64,000 bases of DNA from MR-S7 sp000400995 (GCF_045291395.1 NZ_CP152342.1:1426001-1490000), one strand, 5' to 3'. Positions 52,364-61,914 are shown, numbered from the stretch's first letter. Notes: generated from the letters alone by a model not told the origin. Numbers and translations: made by a program.

Positions 52364-52636
52364 ATGCGTGACGCCTCTATCAATCTGCGAGCCCTGCCCG
52401 AGCAGCGCGACTTGATCGACCATGCTGCACACCTGCTGGGCAAGAATCGTTCGGATTTCATGTTGGAAGCGGCATGCGAGCGGGCGAAAACTGTCGTGCT
52501 GGACCAGGTTTTTTTCAGTCTGGACGACGACAAATTCCGGCAGTTCACCGCGCAGCTCGATGCGCCGCAAGGCAGCAATTCGGGTCTTGAGCGCCTGCTG
52601 GCCGTCAAGGCCCCGTGGAGTACGGACAAAGCGTGA
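52364..52636 (+). CDS. DUF1778 (TacA-like) antitoxin
   Basis: 90 residues. The ribbon-helix-helix N-terminus (DASINLRALPEQRDLIDHAA, LLGKNRSDFMLEAACERAK) and the Phe/Asp-rich C-terminal toxin-binding tail are typical of TacA. It neutralises the adjacent acetyltransferase toxin and represses the pair. GTATCTGTTGTACATAC (52331-52347), just upstream of the AAAGGA site, is a likely operator. Confidence 0.92.
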   Translation: MRDASINLRALPEQRDLIDHAAHLLGKNRSDFMLEAACERAKTVVLDQVFFSLDDDKFRQFTAQLDAPQGSNSGLERLLAVKAPWSTDKA

Positions 52637-53127
52637 GCATGCGACTTTCTGCACCACAGTCGCTCAGCGCCACGCATCGGCTCGATGCCTTCAACTGCGG
52701 CGAGTCCTCGCTGGACGATTGGCTCAAACGGCGCGCGCTGGCCAACCACCAGAGCGGGGCGAGCCGCACGTTCGTCGTGGCGGATGATGAACAGTGCGTG
52801 CTCGGCTACTACGCTTTGGCGGCAGGGGCGGTCTCGCACCAGGACGCGACGAGTGCAGTCCGGCGCAATATGCCCGATCCGGTGCCGGTGATGGTGCTCG
52901 CAAGACTCGCGGTGGACGTTCGCGCCCAGGGTATCCAACTTGGCGCAGCCTTGCTTCAAGACGCCGTCTCCCGCGTGCAGTCTGTCGCGGAAAACGCCGG
53001 CGTCCGGGCGCTGCTCGTGCATGCGTTGAACAATCGGGCGAAGCAGTTCTATGAGCACTACGGCTTCCGGGAGTCTCCGATACACCCGATGACGTTGATG
53101 CTCCCCTTGAGGCCACACCTCCTCTAG
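52633..53127 (+). CDS. GNAT-type (TacT-like) toxin
   Basis: About 164 residues. GNAT fold with the acetyl-CoA loop LARLAVDVRAQGIQLGAALL and the C-terminal active strand YEHYGFRESP. TacT toxins acetylate aminoacyl-tRNA and stop translation. The GTG at 52633 overlaps the antitoxin stop (GTGA); an ATG at 52639 is an alternative. Toxin and antitoxin are both full length and could be active. Confidence 0.92.
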   Translation: MSMRLSAPQSLSATHRLDAFNCGESSLDDWLKRRALANHQSGASRTFVVADDEQCVLGYYALAAGAVSHQDATSAVRRNMPDPVPVMVLARLAVDVRAQGIQLGAALLQDAVSRVQSVAENAGVRALLVHALNNRAKQFYEHYGFRESPIHPMTLMLPLRPHLL

Positions 53128-53131
53128 GCGG

Positions 53132-53497
53132 TTGGGGGTCGCGCATGCGGTACGCTCGGCCAAGGACATTCACGTCGCGGCTTGCGCATACCACTTGATT
53201 GCGGCTGGCGCCTACGCGCAACCTCAGGTGGTTGCGCTGGTGACGCGCAGCACCAAGGATTCTCGTAAGAGGGAACTCACGAAGCTGGGCATTGGGCTGA
53301 GAAAGCCGGACGAGTTTCTAGCGACGCTATTCCAGAGCCAGCAGCAGGCCTTCAGTACGGCGTTCCTTGATTTTCGTGCGGACCTGCGTTCCCGGCCGCA
53401 ATCGGACGTTCTGATCGAGCGGTTGAGCAAGGATGGACAGGTGCAGACTGCGGCAGTCTTGGAGACCGCCGTTCGGTCCGGGGCAGCAAAGCTCTAG
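53132..53497 (+). pseudogene. PIN-domain toxin remnant
   Basis: The frame reads VRSAKDIHVAACAYHLIAAG, LVTRSTKDSRKRELTKLGIG and a helical tail, matching the C-terminal half of PIN_3-type VapC proteins (second Asp region VRSAKD and TRSTKD). The N-terminal half with the first Asp is missing; it directly follows the TacT gene without a start. A cut-down toxin gene. Confidence 0.55.
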
Positions 53498-53598
53498 CTA
53501 CTGGTAGCTTCCACCGTGTACTAACGACTTTTTTTCAGAGTTATGCAAAATCCCGAATGGGTTTTAATAGATAGCGCAAAACACCTATAGGAATAGCC

Positions 53599-53838
53599 AT
53601 GGTGCAAACTGTTGAACAAGCGAAAGCCGCACTGGCGTCCGCCGAAGCTGAATACTTGAGCGAGTTAGAGCGTGACGCCGAGCGTAGTGAAGGAAGCGGT
53701 GCTCAGGAGCGCCGTCGAGAAGAACACCAACAGTCGCTGCGTGACGCGATAGACCAGTGCAAACGCGATCTTGATGCAGCAATGGCCAACGCGGCAAAAG
53801 CAAAGGATCCCAGTGAGCGTTCAGCGGGGACGGCCTAG
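53599..53838 (+). CDS. small coiled-coil hypothetical protein
   Basis: 79 residues from the ATG at 53599, which has an AGGAA-like site. It is nearly all helical and rich in Ala, Glu, Arg and Gln (VEQAKAALASAEAEYLSELE), with no membrane segment or known domain. It may start the second integrative-element block. Confidence 0.5.
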   Translation: MVQTVEQAKAALASAEAEYLSELERDAERSEGSGAQERRREEHQQSLRDAIDQCKRDLDAAMANAAKAKDPSERSAGTA

Positions 53839-54058
53839 TTGGGAGTTCCGGTACGTTATTTGTCATGTGCTTCGCGGATGGCAGCCATATGACTGTGGCC
53901 GGGTGAAGGCTTTCCAACGAAATGACCGCCTACTTCGAGACCGTGTGAGTCATTTCTCGTTCTCCCTCCACGGGGAGTCCCGGCCATCGTAGGCGGGCGG
54001 GGAGATTGCGCCGGGAGCCTCCCCTTGAAGGCGTCGCGCGCCGCGAGAAGCTGGGTGC

Positions 54059-56176
54059 ATGCTCAGCGACGACGAAAAATCCCTCATGCAGCACTGCCTG
54101 CGCGCCCTGCGCGAGCACATGCCCGGCTTCGCCACGCGGCGGGTGCAGTTGGCGATGATGGCCGAGGTGGCGCACACGCTGGCCTTGATCGGCCAGGAGC
54201 CGGCCCCGGCGGATGCCGGCCAGCGCATCGCCGTGATCGAGGCCGGCACCGGCATCGGTAAGACCGTGGGCTACCTGTTGCCCGCGATCGCGCTGGCGCA
54301 CGCGCGCGGGCGCAAGCTCGTCGTGTCATCCTCGACCGTCGCCTTGCAGGACCAGCTCATGGCCAAGGATCTGCCGGCGCTGCAGGCGCACCTGCCGATC
54401 GGCTTCCGCTGCGCGCTGGCCAAGGGGCGCCGTCGCTACGTCTGCCCGGCCAAGCTGCTCGCGCCGGAGGCGCAGCGGACCGTGGTCGGTGATGGCGTGG
54501 AGGGGCCGCATTCCACGGAGGACCACCCGGTGCGCCTGGAGGGCCGCTTGGCCCAGGCGTTCCAGCGCGGCACCTGGTCGGGCGACCGCGACGACTGGCC
54601 CGCCGCCATCCCCGACGGCCTGTGGCAGCGGCTGAGCACCGATCGCCAGGGCTGCCTGGGCTCCCGCTGCCCGGAGTACGCGCGCTGTCCCTTCCAGACG
54701 GCGCGGCAGCACCTGCAGGAGGCCGAGGTGCTGGTCGCCAATCACGACCTCGTGCTGTCCGCGCTGGACATGGAGCCGGGCGTGCTGCTGCCCGATCCCG
54801 CCGAGACGCTGTTCGTGCTGGACGAAGTCCACGGGCTGCCCGCCAAGGCCGCGGGCCGGGACGCCTCGCGGCATGCGGTGCGCGCGGCGGGACGCTGGGT
54901 CGAGGACGCCGCGGCCGTGGCCGAAGATGCCGGGCATGGCCTGCGGCTCGATCGCGGCCTGGCGGCGGCCGTGGGCGGGCAGGGCGAACGCGTCTGCGCC
55001 GCCCTGGCCGCGTTGCATGAGGAACTGGTTAGGCATTGCCGTTTCCAGGGAGACGAGACTGTCCACCGTTTCGCGCATGGTACGCTGCCGCCCGGGGTGG
55101 CGGACCAGGGGGCGGCCCTGCGCGAGGCGGCCGCCGGCCTGCACGATGCCCTGGCCGCCGCGCGCGACGCCGCGCTGGCGCGGGCGCAGCGGGATGCGGG
55201 CGCCGCGCAGCCGCACGTCGCGGCGCTCGGCAGCTACCTGGGCCACGTGGAGCAGCTCATCGCCACCTGGGATGGGATGCTGCGGCCCTGCGGCGATGCG
55301 GAGCCGCCGACGGCCCGCTGGGTCGAACGCCTCGGGCGTGGTGCGAGGGATGCCGATTTGCGGGTGTGCGCGTCGCCCATCGGCGCCGGCCCGCGCCTGC
55401 GCCGGCTGCTGTGGGACCGGGCCGGCGCGGCGGTGCTGACCTCGGCGACCTTGCGTGGTTGCGGCAGCTTCGACATGTTCCTGGAGGAGTCCGGTCTGAA
55501 CGCCTTGCCCGGCGTGCACCTGCTGGCGCTGCTGTCGCCTTTTTCCTACGAGACCCAGGCCGAGCTGCACCTGCCGGCCATGCGCACGCACCCGCGCGAC
55601 GCGGCAGCACATACTGAGGAGGTGGCGAGGCAGTTGCCCACCCTGCTTGCGGCCCAGCCGGGCGCACTGGTGCTGTTCGCGTCCGCCCGCCAGATGCACC
55701 AGGTGGCGCAGGCCCTGCCCGAGGCGCTGCGCTCGGAGATCCTGGTCCAAGGCAGCCTGTCCAAGCGGCAGCTGCTCGAGCGGCACAAGGCCCGGATCGA
55801 CCAGGGTCTGCGTTCGGTGCTGTTCGGCCTCGCGAGCCTGTCCGAGGGCGTCGATCTGCCGGGCCGGTACTGCACCCATGTGATCATCGCCAAGTTGGCC
55901 TTCGGGGTGCCCGACGATCCGGTCGAACAGGCGCGGAGGGAGTGGATCGAGGACCAGGGGCGTTCGGCCTTCGACGAACGCAGCCTGCCCGAGGCGGGCA
56001 TCCGGCTCGCCCAGGCCGTGGGCCGGCTACTGCGCACGCCGCAGGATCACGGCACGGTGACCGTCCTGGATCCGCGGCTGGGCACTACGGCCTGGGGGCG
56101 GCGGCTGCTGGCCGGACTGCCCCCGTTCCGGCTCGTGCAGGGGAAGAGGGCAGTACCTGTGCGAGAGGCAGCCTGA
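54059..56176 (+). CDS. DinG/XPD-type ATP-dependent helicase
   Basis: 705 residues. Walker A EAGTGIGKT (61-69), an Fe-S cluster insert with C129, C199, C204, C210, and a DEVH box at 255-258 (in place of DEAH). C-terminal motifs (VLFGLASLSEGVDLPGRY, QAVGRLLRTPQD) are complete. Superfamily 2 helicases of this type unwind DNA with 5'-3' polarity. Here it heads a run of integrative-element genes, so a role in element processing is likely. No csf genes or CRISPR array nearby. Confidence 0.9.
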   Translation: MLSDDEKSLMQHCLRALREHMPGFATRRVQLAMMAEVAHTLALIGQEPAPADAGQRIAVIEAGTGIGKTVGYLLPAIALAHARGRKLVVSSSTVALQDQLMAKDLPALQAHLPIGFRCALAKGRRRYVCPAKLLAPEAQRTVVGDGVEGPHSTEDHPVRLEGRLAQAFQRGTWSGDRDDWPAAIPDGLWQRLSTDRQGCLGSRCPEYARCPFQTARQHLQEAEVLVANHDLVLSALDMEPGVLLPDPAETLFVLDEVHGLPAKAAGRDASRHAVRAAGRWVEDAAAVAEDAGHGLRLDRGLAAAVGGQGERVCAALAALHEELVRHCRFQGDETVHRFAHGTLPPGVADQGAALREAAAGLHDALAAARDAALARAQRDAGAAQPHVAALGSYLGHVEQLIATWDGMLRPCGDAEPPTARWVERLGRGARDADLRVCASPIGAGPRLRRLLWDRAGAAVLTSATLRGCGSFDMFLEESGLNALPGVHLLALLSPFSYETQAELHLPAMRTHPRDAAAHTEEVARQLPTLLAAQPGALVLFASARQMHQVAQALPEALRSEILVQGSLSKRQLLERHKARIDQGLRSVLFGLASLSEGVDLPGRYCTHVIIAKLAFGVPDDPVEQARREWIEDQGRSAFDERSLPEAGIRLAQAVGRLLRTPQDHGTVTVLDPRLGTTAWGRRLLAGLPPFRLVQGKRAVPVREAA

Positions 56177-56270
56177 GGCAGTATGTCGGCGGTGCCATTC
56201 ACCTCGGAGATAGAGAGGGCCGACATGCTAGTCTGTATGGCACACACGGCATGCAGAGAAAGGACGAATC

Positions 56271-56582
56271 ATGGATGAGGAACAAGCCGCCCGGCAGCTG
56301 GCACGACAGGTCAAGGCGTACGCTGAGGGGAGGGCGAAGGACGTCGCCCGTGGCGCGGAGACGCCACGGCTGGCGGCGTTGTTGCTGCAGAAGTATGGGC
56401 GCGGCGTCGCCGACGCGGTGGCGACGATCTACGACAGTCCTCGCGCGGCAGACGCCATCAATCGTATGCTGGACGAGGAAACGGCCAGGATCGATCCCGA
56501 CTGGCGCGGGCACGACCGTGAGCGCTGGGGAGGGCGTCCAGCCGACGTAGTGGTCCGGGACGGGACGGACTTGCACGGATGA
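56271..56582 (+). CDS. hypothetical protein, paralogue 1
   Basis: 103 residues beginning MDEEQAARQLARQVKAYAEG. About half its residues match the gene 180 bases downstream, including KDVARGAET and the block IDPDWRGHDRE. All-helical, no known domain. AAAGGACG site. A tandem duplication followed by divergence. Confidence 0.65.
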   Translation: MDEEQAARQLARQVKAYAEGRAKDVARGAETPRLAALLLQKYGRGVADAVATIYDSPRAADAINRMLDEETARIDPDWRGHDRERWGGRPADVVVRDGTDLHG

Positions 56583-56714
56583 CATCTCCGTGCGAGGTAC
56601 ATGGGCTGGTCGGGGTGGGTGCAAGGTTTGCATAAGCCGTGGCACGGCATGCATTGGTGAGGTTACCCGAGGCGGGTGAAAAATAGACTGCGGTTACGGG
56701 GAATTTGCCGAGCA

Positions 56715-56742
56715 GGTATCCGGTATCCGGTATCCGGTAGCC
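56715..56742. repeat. 7-bp tandem repeat
   Basis: GGTATCC three times (56715-56735) and once as GGTAGCC (56736-56742), 20 bases upstream of the second paralogue start. Copy-number changes here would alter spacing in its 5' region. Confidence 0.8.
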
Positions 56743-56762
56743 GGTCGCAGGAAGGAAAGTAC

Positions 56763-57077
56763 ATGGACGAGAAACAGGCGCTTGAGCAACTGGCACGGCA
56801 GGTCAAGGACTACGCCAAGGGGCTGGGCAAGGATGTTGCCCGCGGCGCAGAGACACGCCAATCCGCCGTGTTGCTGCTAAAAGGGTACGGGCGAGGCCTC
56901 ATCGATGCGGTGGCGCTGATCTATGACAGCTCGCAGGCAGTCGATGCCCTCGGCTATGTGCTGGACGGGGAGATATCCAAGATCGACCCCGATTGGCGCG
57001 AGCACGACCGCGAACTGGGGGACAGGCATACGGTCACCGCGGCGGCCCGGGACGGTACGAGCGAACAACGCGGATGA
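56763..57077 (+). CDS. hypothetical protein, paralogue 2
   Basis: 104 residues beginning MDEKQALEQLARQVKDYAKG, with KDVARGAET and ISKIDPDWREHDRE shared with the gene upstream. AGGAAAG site before the ATG. Its stop overlaps the next start by four bases (ATGA). Function unknown. Confidence 0.65.
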   Translation: MDEKQALEQLARQVKDYAKGLGKDVARGAETRQSAVLLLKGYGRGLIDAVALIYDSSQAVDALGYVLDGEISKIDPDWREHDRELGDRHTVTAAARDGTSEQRG

Positions 57078-57400
57078 CGTCTTCGGTAAATCTCAAGGTA
57101 CGCGACCGGAGGCCGGTGCGTACGATACCGCAGGACCTAAAGGCATTCCTGCTGGCCCACGGCTGCCGTGAACTCCGGTTTGTCGGCGCCGTGGTCTGCG
57201 GCTTGCGCAGGTTCAACTTCACCACGGGGCTGGTGGTAGGTTTGACGTTCGAAGGCTACGAGCGGCGCTACTGCTACGAGTATCAGAAGGACGCGCGGTC
57301 GGCCCTGGCAGCCTGGGACGGCCTCGAACATCCGGGCGGTCCTTGGATCAAGTGCAAAGGTGCGGGCATCGATCTGCTCAACCCGGCATTGGTCGTGTAG
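57074..57400 (+). CDS. integrative-element hypothetical protein
   Basis: 108 residues from the ATG at 57074 inside the previous stop. It begins MTSSVNLKVRDRRPVRTIPQ and ends with HPGGPWIKCKGAGIDLLNPA, a motif I know from plasmid and element proteins of unknown role. Beta-rich, soluble. Confidence 0.65.
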   Translation: MTSSVNLKVRDRRPVRTIPQDLKAFLLAHGCRELRFVGAVVCGLRRFNFTTGLVVGLTFEGYERRYCYEYQKDARSALAAWDGLEHPGGPWIKCKGAGIDLLNPALVV

Positions 57401-57431
57401 CGAGAGAACGTCGGGCGTTGGGCCGCCACCG

Positions 57432-58190
57432 CTAGCGCCCTTCGGCAACGAACCTGGCGATTTCTCCATCGTCATCCCAGTCCCTGTGCATGTTGCACTC
57501 GACCATGTGGTCCCTGAGCGACTGCAAGGCTTCGTCAAGCTCCTGCTCGGCGTCCTTGCATCGGTCCGAACCGATGCCAAGCGCGCCGGCCAGCGCTTGG
57601 GCTTGTGCCAACTTCTCTTGCAGGGATGTTCGCTCCTGCATGGTTTCGATCAGCTCGCTGGGGTTCCCGTACGCTTCGGTCCGAGCTATCTCGCCGCGTA
57701 TGGACTGGATGCCTTCGCGGACTTCGCTCAGATATTTTTCGATGTGGGCAAGTGCCGCCTCGTTCGCTGCGGCCGTGATGAGTTTCGCGCTTTTCTTGTC
57801 GAAACGGTCCTTGGCAACGTCGAAATCGATCCGGACCGCCCCCTTTTTCGTAGGGGGATAGGCCTTGTCCAGACGGACATGGTGCAGGTACATCCGTTCC
57901 TTCGACAGATCCACGAGCACCACGAAGACGGGCAGGTCCAACTCGCGCCAGTAGGCCAGTTGTCTTTCGCTGACATACCGGCAGCTTTGCTCTTCCACGT
58001 TGGTGGCCTTCACCTGGAAGGCGACGAAGCTGCCTGTGCTCGTTCCATCCTCGTTGAGGATCTCGACCTGGGCGTCGATGCCGATGTCGATGTCCAGCAA
58101 TCGGCACGGCCACTTGAGCACGCTTGCCACCTTGTAGGCGAAGAAGAACTCTCCCGCATCGCCATTCGCTGCCTTCTCTGGGTATTTCAT
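57432..58190 (-). CDS. DUF4365 (PD-(D/E)XK nuclease-like) protein
   Basis: 252 residues on the strand opposite to its neighbours. N-terminal nuclease-like core: GEFFFAYKVASVL (E14), IGIDAQVEIL (D39, E43) and AFQVKAT (Q59-V-K61), the expected D...QxK pattern. The C-terminal third (about 165-225) is a coiled coil. DUF4365 proteins occur in defence and mobile-element settings. A GAGGAG site lies before the ATG at 58190. Its opposite orientation within an element block suggests cargo. Confidence 0.75.
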   Translation of the reverse strand: MKYPEKAANGDAGEFFFAYKVASVLKWPCRLLDIDIGIDAQVEILNEDGTSTGSFVAFQVKATNVEEQSCRYVSERQLAYWRELDLPVFVVLVDLSKERMYLHHVRLDKAYPPTKKGAVRIDFDVAKDRFDKKSAKLITAAANEAALAHIEKYLSEVREGIQSIRGEIARTEAYGNPSELIETMQERTSLQEKLAQAQALAGALGIGSDRCKDAEQELDEALQSLRDHMVECNMHRDWDDDGEIARFVAEGR

Positions 58191-58403
58191 CGAACTCCTC
58201 GCCTCCCTGGCCGATTGCCTTGGCCTACCTTGATGTGACGCCGGCCCTGCCGGAGGGCATCCATCGGTAGGGGCGTCGTCGGGTTTAAGGGGAATTGTCC
58301 CTTGCGCGTGGCCGCGCTGCCACAGCACCTAAAGGGCGGTCCCCCGTGTCAGTCCTTGATGACGCCGAAGCGGCCCGTAAGGTGTTCCCAAAGGAGCCCA
58401 CCC

Positions 58404-59033
58404 ATGCCTTCTGCTACAGCCCTCCATACCGCACACAACGGTTTCGCCACGGCTCGCCACCGCGTTTCCGGCATTCCGACCGGCGTGGCCCCAGTCTCAC
58501 CGGCACCTCCCGCAACCGCCGTCCGCTGCCGCCTGTGCACCTGCCTGCTCGGCGCAGAGGACGACGACGATTCGGCACTTGAACTGTGCGGCTCGTGCCG
58601 GCGCCGCCCCGAGGCACGCCGCCTGGGCTTGCCCGTGCCGCCAGCCGCCGAGCGGGCTGCTGCCGTGGCCAAGCCCGCGCGCGACTTCACCGAGGCCGAG
58701 CGCGCGCTGATCCGCAAGATCCACGGCTTCATGCCGGCGCAGCAACTGCTGGCCCTGCTCAACGAGCGATTGGCCTGCGACCTCGGCCCCGACGCCACGC
58801 CCTACAGCATGGAGCAGCTGCACACCGCGATCGGCGGCCTCGCATCACCGGCGCCGGCCGGCGGCCACGGCTGGGCCGCGCAGCGCAAGCTGATCGCCCA
58901 GGCGCGCAGGGCCGGCCTATTGGCCACCGTCACCGAACAGCTCATCGACGATTTCGCGGTCGTGTTTTCCCTCAACCCCAAGCAGGTGCTCGTGCTGCGC
59001 GACACCCTGCTGCAACCCCAGGAGGATGCCTGA
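58404..59033 (+). CDS. zinc-ribbon integrative-element protein
   Basis: 209 residues from the ATG at 58404 with a strong AAAGGAG site. A CRLC...CGSC pair (about 45-70) forms a possible zinc ribbon; the C-terminal part (about 90-209) is helical (RDFTEAERALIRKIHGFMPA, AVVFSLNPKQVLVLRDTLLQ). Possibly a DNA-binding accessory of the ATPase whose start overlaps its stop by one base. Confidence 0.7.
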   Translation: MPSATALHTAHNGFATARHRVSGIPTGVAPVSPAPPATAVRCRLCTCLLGAEDDDDSALELCGSCRRRPEARRLGLPVPPAAERAAAVAKPARDFTEAERALIRKIHGFMPAQQLLALLNERLACDLGPDATPYSMEQLHTAIGGLASPAPAGGHGWAAQRKLIAQARRAGLLATVTEQLIDDFAVVFSLNPKQVLVLRDTLLQPQEDA

Positions 59034-59974
59034 TGCAACACGCCGTCATCCAACGCGACGAAATGCTCACCGCCCAGCTCGAACTCGGCGGCGCGCCCAT
59101 CGACCTCGCCGAATACGCCACCACCGGTCTGCTGGCCGTCGCGGTCGGTCCGCGCGGCATGGGCAAGACCAACGCCGGCCTGCTCATGGCCGAGCAGCTC
59201 GCGGCCCAGGGCTGGGTCAGCGTGCTGATCGACCCCGAGAGCGAAATGGAGTCCCTCTATGGCGCCGCCGTGCGCGACGCCGCCCACCTGGGCACGCTGC
59301 TGGAGACCCGGGAGCAGCCCATCGTGGTGGTTTGCGCGCGCGACGCCACCGAGTTCCTGCCCCACGGCCGCGCCATCCTCGACGCCGCCGAGCGCTGGCG
59401 CAAGCCGCTGTTCGTGATGATCGACGAAGGCCAGTTGTTCAGCGCCACCAAGAAGCGCCGGGAGGACGTGGGCGAGGCCGCCGAGATCATCAACGAGTTC
59501 GCGGGCCGGGGCCGCAAGCGCGCACTGGACCTGTTCATCACCGCCTTGCGCTACACCGGCACGCTGCACCGCTCCATCTTCAGCAACAAGAACCTGACGC
59601 TGATCGGCTGCCAGGAGGACCCGACCGCCTGGGCGGCGCTCGCGCCCCAGTTCCGCGCCTCGCGCATCGAGTTCAACGACCTCAACGCGCTGGCACCGGG
59701 CGAGTTCTTCTGTTTCTCGCGACGCGGCGTCGAGAAGGTCAGGATGCCGATGGCCGACGCCCTGCGCCAGGTCGCGCCCAAGGCCCGGCCGGTGCGCCGC
59801 ACGCTGCCGGCCACCTTCAGCCAGTGGGACCGGGCGATGCGCGCGATCCCTACCGAACGCCTGCGCGCGCTGTCCGACCCGCTCGTGGGCCTGCTCGGGG
59901 CCATCGCCGGGCTGTCGAGCCAGCAGATGATGGCCGGCGCCAGCGCGCTGCAGGACGAACTGGAGACGCGGTGA
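59033..59974 (+). CDS. P-loop ATPase, HerA/TraD-like
   Basis: 313 residues. Walker A GPRGMGKT (39-46) and Walker B LFVMIDEG with D131/E132, followed by an arginine-rich segment (EFAGRGRKRALDLFITALRY). HerA-like ATPases pump DNA. Short form, no membrane helix, so it may work with a partner rather than as a coupling protein. Overlaps neighbours on both sides (TGATG). Confidence 0.8.
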   Translation: MQHAVIQRDEMLTAQLELGGAPIDLAEYATTGLLAVAVGPRGMGKTNAGLLMAEQLAAQGWVSVLIDPESEMESLYGAAVRDAAHLGTLLETREQPIVVVCARDATEFLPHGRAILDAAERWRKPLFVMIDEGQLFSATKKRREDVGEAAEIINEFAGRGRKRALDLFITALRYTGTLHRSIFSNKNLTLIGCQEDPTAWAALAPQFRASRIEFNDLNALAPGEFFCFSRRGVEKVRMPMADALRQVAPKARPVRRTLPATFSQWDRAMRAIPTERLRALSDPLVGLLGAIAGLSSQQMMAGASALQDELETR

Positions 59975-61914
59975 TGGCCGCGAACGACGACACCAGGGCC
60001 GCGCCCCGCTGGCAGGATTTCGTGCTGGCACACGGCTGGCGCGCGGCGCGGCACGAACTGGCCGCGGTGCTCGGCGTGCCGGCCGACGCGGTCGAGGCGC
60101 TGCGGCGCACTGGCGCTTGTGCGCGGCTGGCGCAGCCCCACGACTTCCCGACCTTGTTCGCGCTCTGGCATGGCCGCCCGCCCATGGAAGACGACTGGCC
60201 GGCGCCGCGCAAGGGCGGACAGGGCGGCTACGAATGGCAGGCGCCAGAACTCGCGCTGCTGGCCAGCCTCGTGGGCCAGATCGGTATCCCCGAGATCGCC
60301 CAGGTGCTTACTGCCCGGCTGCGCGAACGCACCGGGGACACCAGGGCCCAACGCAGCGCCACGGCGGTGCAGGTCCGCACGAACCTGATCGGGCTGCAGA
60401 GTAGCGACGTGCTCGGCGGCATCACGGTCGCCGACGCGGGCCGCGAGGCCGGCTCCACTGCCGTCATCCATCAGGCGATCCGCAAGGGCACGCTGGCCGC
60501 GCACAAGACCGGTCGGCTGCTGGTCATCCCGCACGACGCCTGGGCGGCCTGGAAGGCGCAGCGGTCCGTGCCGCCCGCGGGCCATGTGCGGCTGACCACA
60601 CTGCGCCAGCCGCTGGGCATCCGCAGCGACAAGCTGTCCGAGTTCGCCCGCATGGGCTACGTGCCCGGTGCGGTGCGCTGCAACCCCTTCGGCGCCAGGG
60701 GGCCGTCGACGCAGTACGGCACCTGGTACATCGACCCGCAGGTGGCGGACCGGCTCGTGGCCGACCGCCGCGCTGGGCGCCCGATGCCTTGGCACGGCAA
60801 GCCCTTGCTTGACAACCTGCGCATCACCTACCGGCTCTGGCAGCAGCGTCGGCATCCGCCCGGCTGCCGCGCCTGCGCGGAGATCTGGGGCGAGCAGGGC
60901 GCGCCCGCGGACTTCGACGACTACCTCGCGCGCTACCCCGCGCTGACCCAGGGTGCCAAGCGCCACCTGACGATGCCCTGGTCGCCGGGGCTGACGGTGG
61001 CCGAGACGGCGGCCCATGCCGGGCGCGGCCCGCAGCATGTGCGGCGGGCCATCGCCAACGGGGTGCTGGCGGCTTCTCCGGTCGCGGGGGTGCTGCGCGT
61101 GACACGCACCGACGCCACGCGCTGGATAGCGCGCCACTGCCCGAGCGGCGATGGCGAGAAGTCCTGGATCGCGGTCAGCACGGCCTGTCGCCAGTACCTG
61201 TTCACCGAGCGGGAGCTGCGCCAACACATCGCCGGCGGCCGGTTGCGCTCCAAGGTGGGCACCGAGGGCGCGATGCGCGGCATCGCATACGTGCCGCGCC
61301 AGCAGTGCGCGCAGTTGCGCGAGACGCTCGGCTTCACCGAGGAGGAGGCCGCTCGGCGCGTCGGCGTGAGCGTGGAGCGGCTGCGCGCGCTGCTCGACGG
61401 GTTGGTCTGGCGCCGGGCCGAAGGCATCCCGCTGGCGACGGTGCAGGCGGCGATTAAGCGCCGGGACTCCCAAGAGGGGTACACGGTGGAGGAAGCCGCC
61501 GAACTGCTCGGCGTGCCGCTGGCCTGGGTGAAGGCGCGCAAGCGCGACGGGACGGTGCGGGTGTCGCAGGCCCGCTGGGATCGGCAGCGCCAGTACCTCA
61601 GCGCGCCGATGCTGGAGCGCCTGCGCGAGGCGCTGCGCCGCCCGGCCCCGCAGGCCAGCACGCCGTCCGGCGACTGGCTCCGGCTCGGCGACGCTGCGCT
61701 GGAAGCCGGTGTGTCGGCGGCGACGATCCAGCGCTGGGCAAACGAGGGCGAACTCGAACGACGCGAAGCCACCGGCGGCCACCGCTACCACCGCGAGGCG
61801 GTGCGTGCCCGTGCGCGTCGCTACTGGGTTCAGGTGCGCTTTCACCGGGCGAAGCCGCCGGCCTGGCTGGCAATGGAGCAGCGCGCGCGGGAGTCGGCGG
61901 AGGTCGCCCCGTAG
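59974..61914 (+). CDS. large protein with many excisionase/MerR-type helix-turn-helix units
   Basis: 646 residues. HTH-like units at about 151-195 (TVADAGREAGSTAVIHQAIR), 205-265, 341-385 (TVAETAAHAGRGPQHVRRAI), 400-445, 453-480 (EEEAARRVGVSVERLRALL), 503-540 (TVEEAAELLGVPLAWVKARK) and 568-615 (RLGDAALEAGVSAATIQRWA, GGHRYHREAV). No catalytic motif. A chain of DNA-binding units could recognise repeated sites, such as an origin of transfer. Start overlaps the ATPase stop by one base. Confidence 0.75.
   Translation: MAANDDTRAAPRWQDFVLAHGWRAARHELAAVLGVPADAVEALRRTGACARLAQPHDFPTLFALWHGRPPMEDDWPAPRKGGQGGYEWQAPELALLASLVGQIGIPEIAQVLTARLRERTGDTRAQRSATAVQVRTNLIGLQSSDVLGGITVADAGREAGSTAVIHQAIRKGTLAAHKTGRLLVIPHDAWAAWKAQRSVPPAGHVRLTTLRQPLGIRSDKLSEFARMGYVPGAVRCNPFGARGPSTQYGTWYIDPQVADRLVADRRAGRPMPWHGKPLLDNLRITYRLWQQRRHPPGCRACAEIWGEQGAPADFDDYLARYPALTQGAKRHLTMPWSPGLTVAETAAHAGRGPQHVRRAIANGVLAASPVAGVLRVTRTDATRWIARHCPSGDGEKSWIAVSTACRQYLFTERELRQHIAGGRLRSKVGTEGAMRGIAYVPRQQCAQLRETLGFTEEEAARRVGVSVERLRALLDGLVWRRAEGIPLATVQAAIKRRDSQEGYTVEEAAELLGVPLAWVKARKRDGTVRVSQARWDRQRQYLSAPMLERLREALRRPAPQASTPSGDWLRLGDAALEAGVSAATIQRWANEGELERREATGGHRYHREAVRARARRYWVQVRFHRAKPPAWLAMEQRARESAEVAP

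Noticed and set aside
54059..56176. DinG-type helicase as csf4 of a type IV CRISPR system
   Set aside because: No csf1-csf3 genes or repeat array seen nearby; the gene has the element-helicase setting.
56715..56742. Possible CRISPR repeat
   Set aside because: The unit is 7 bases in direct tandem without spacers.
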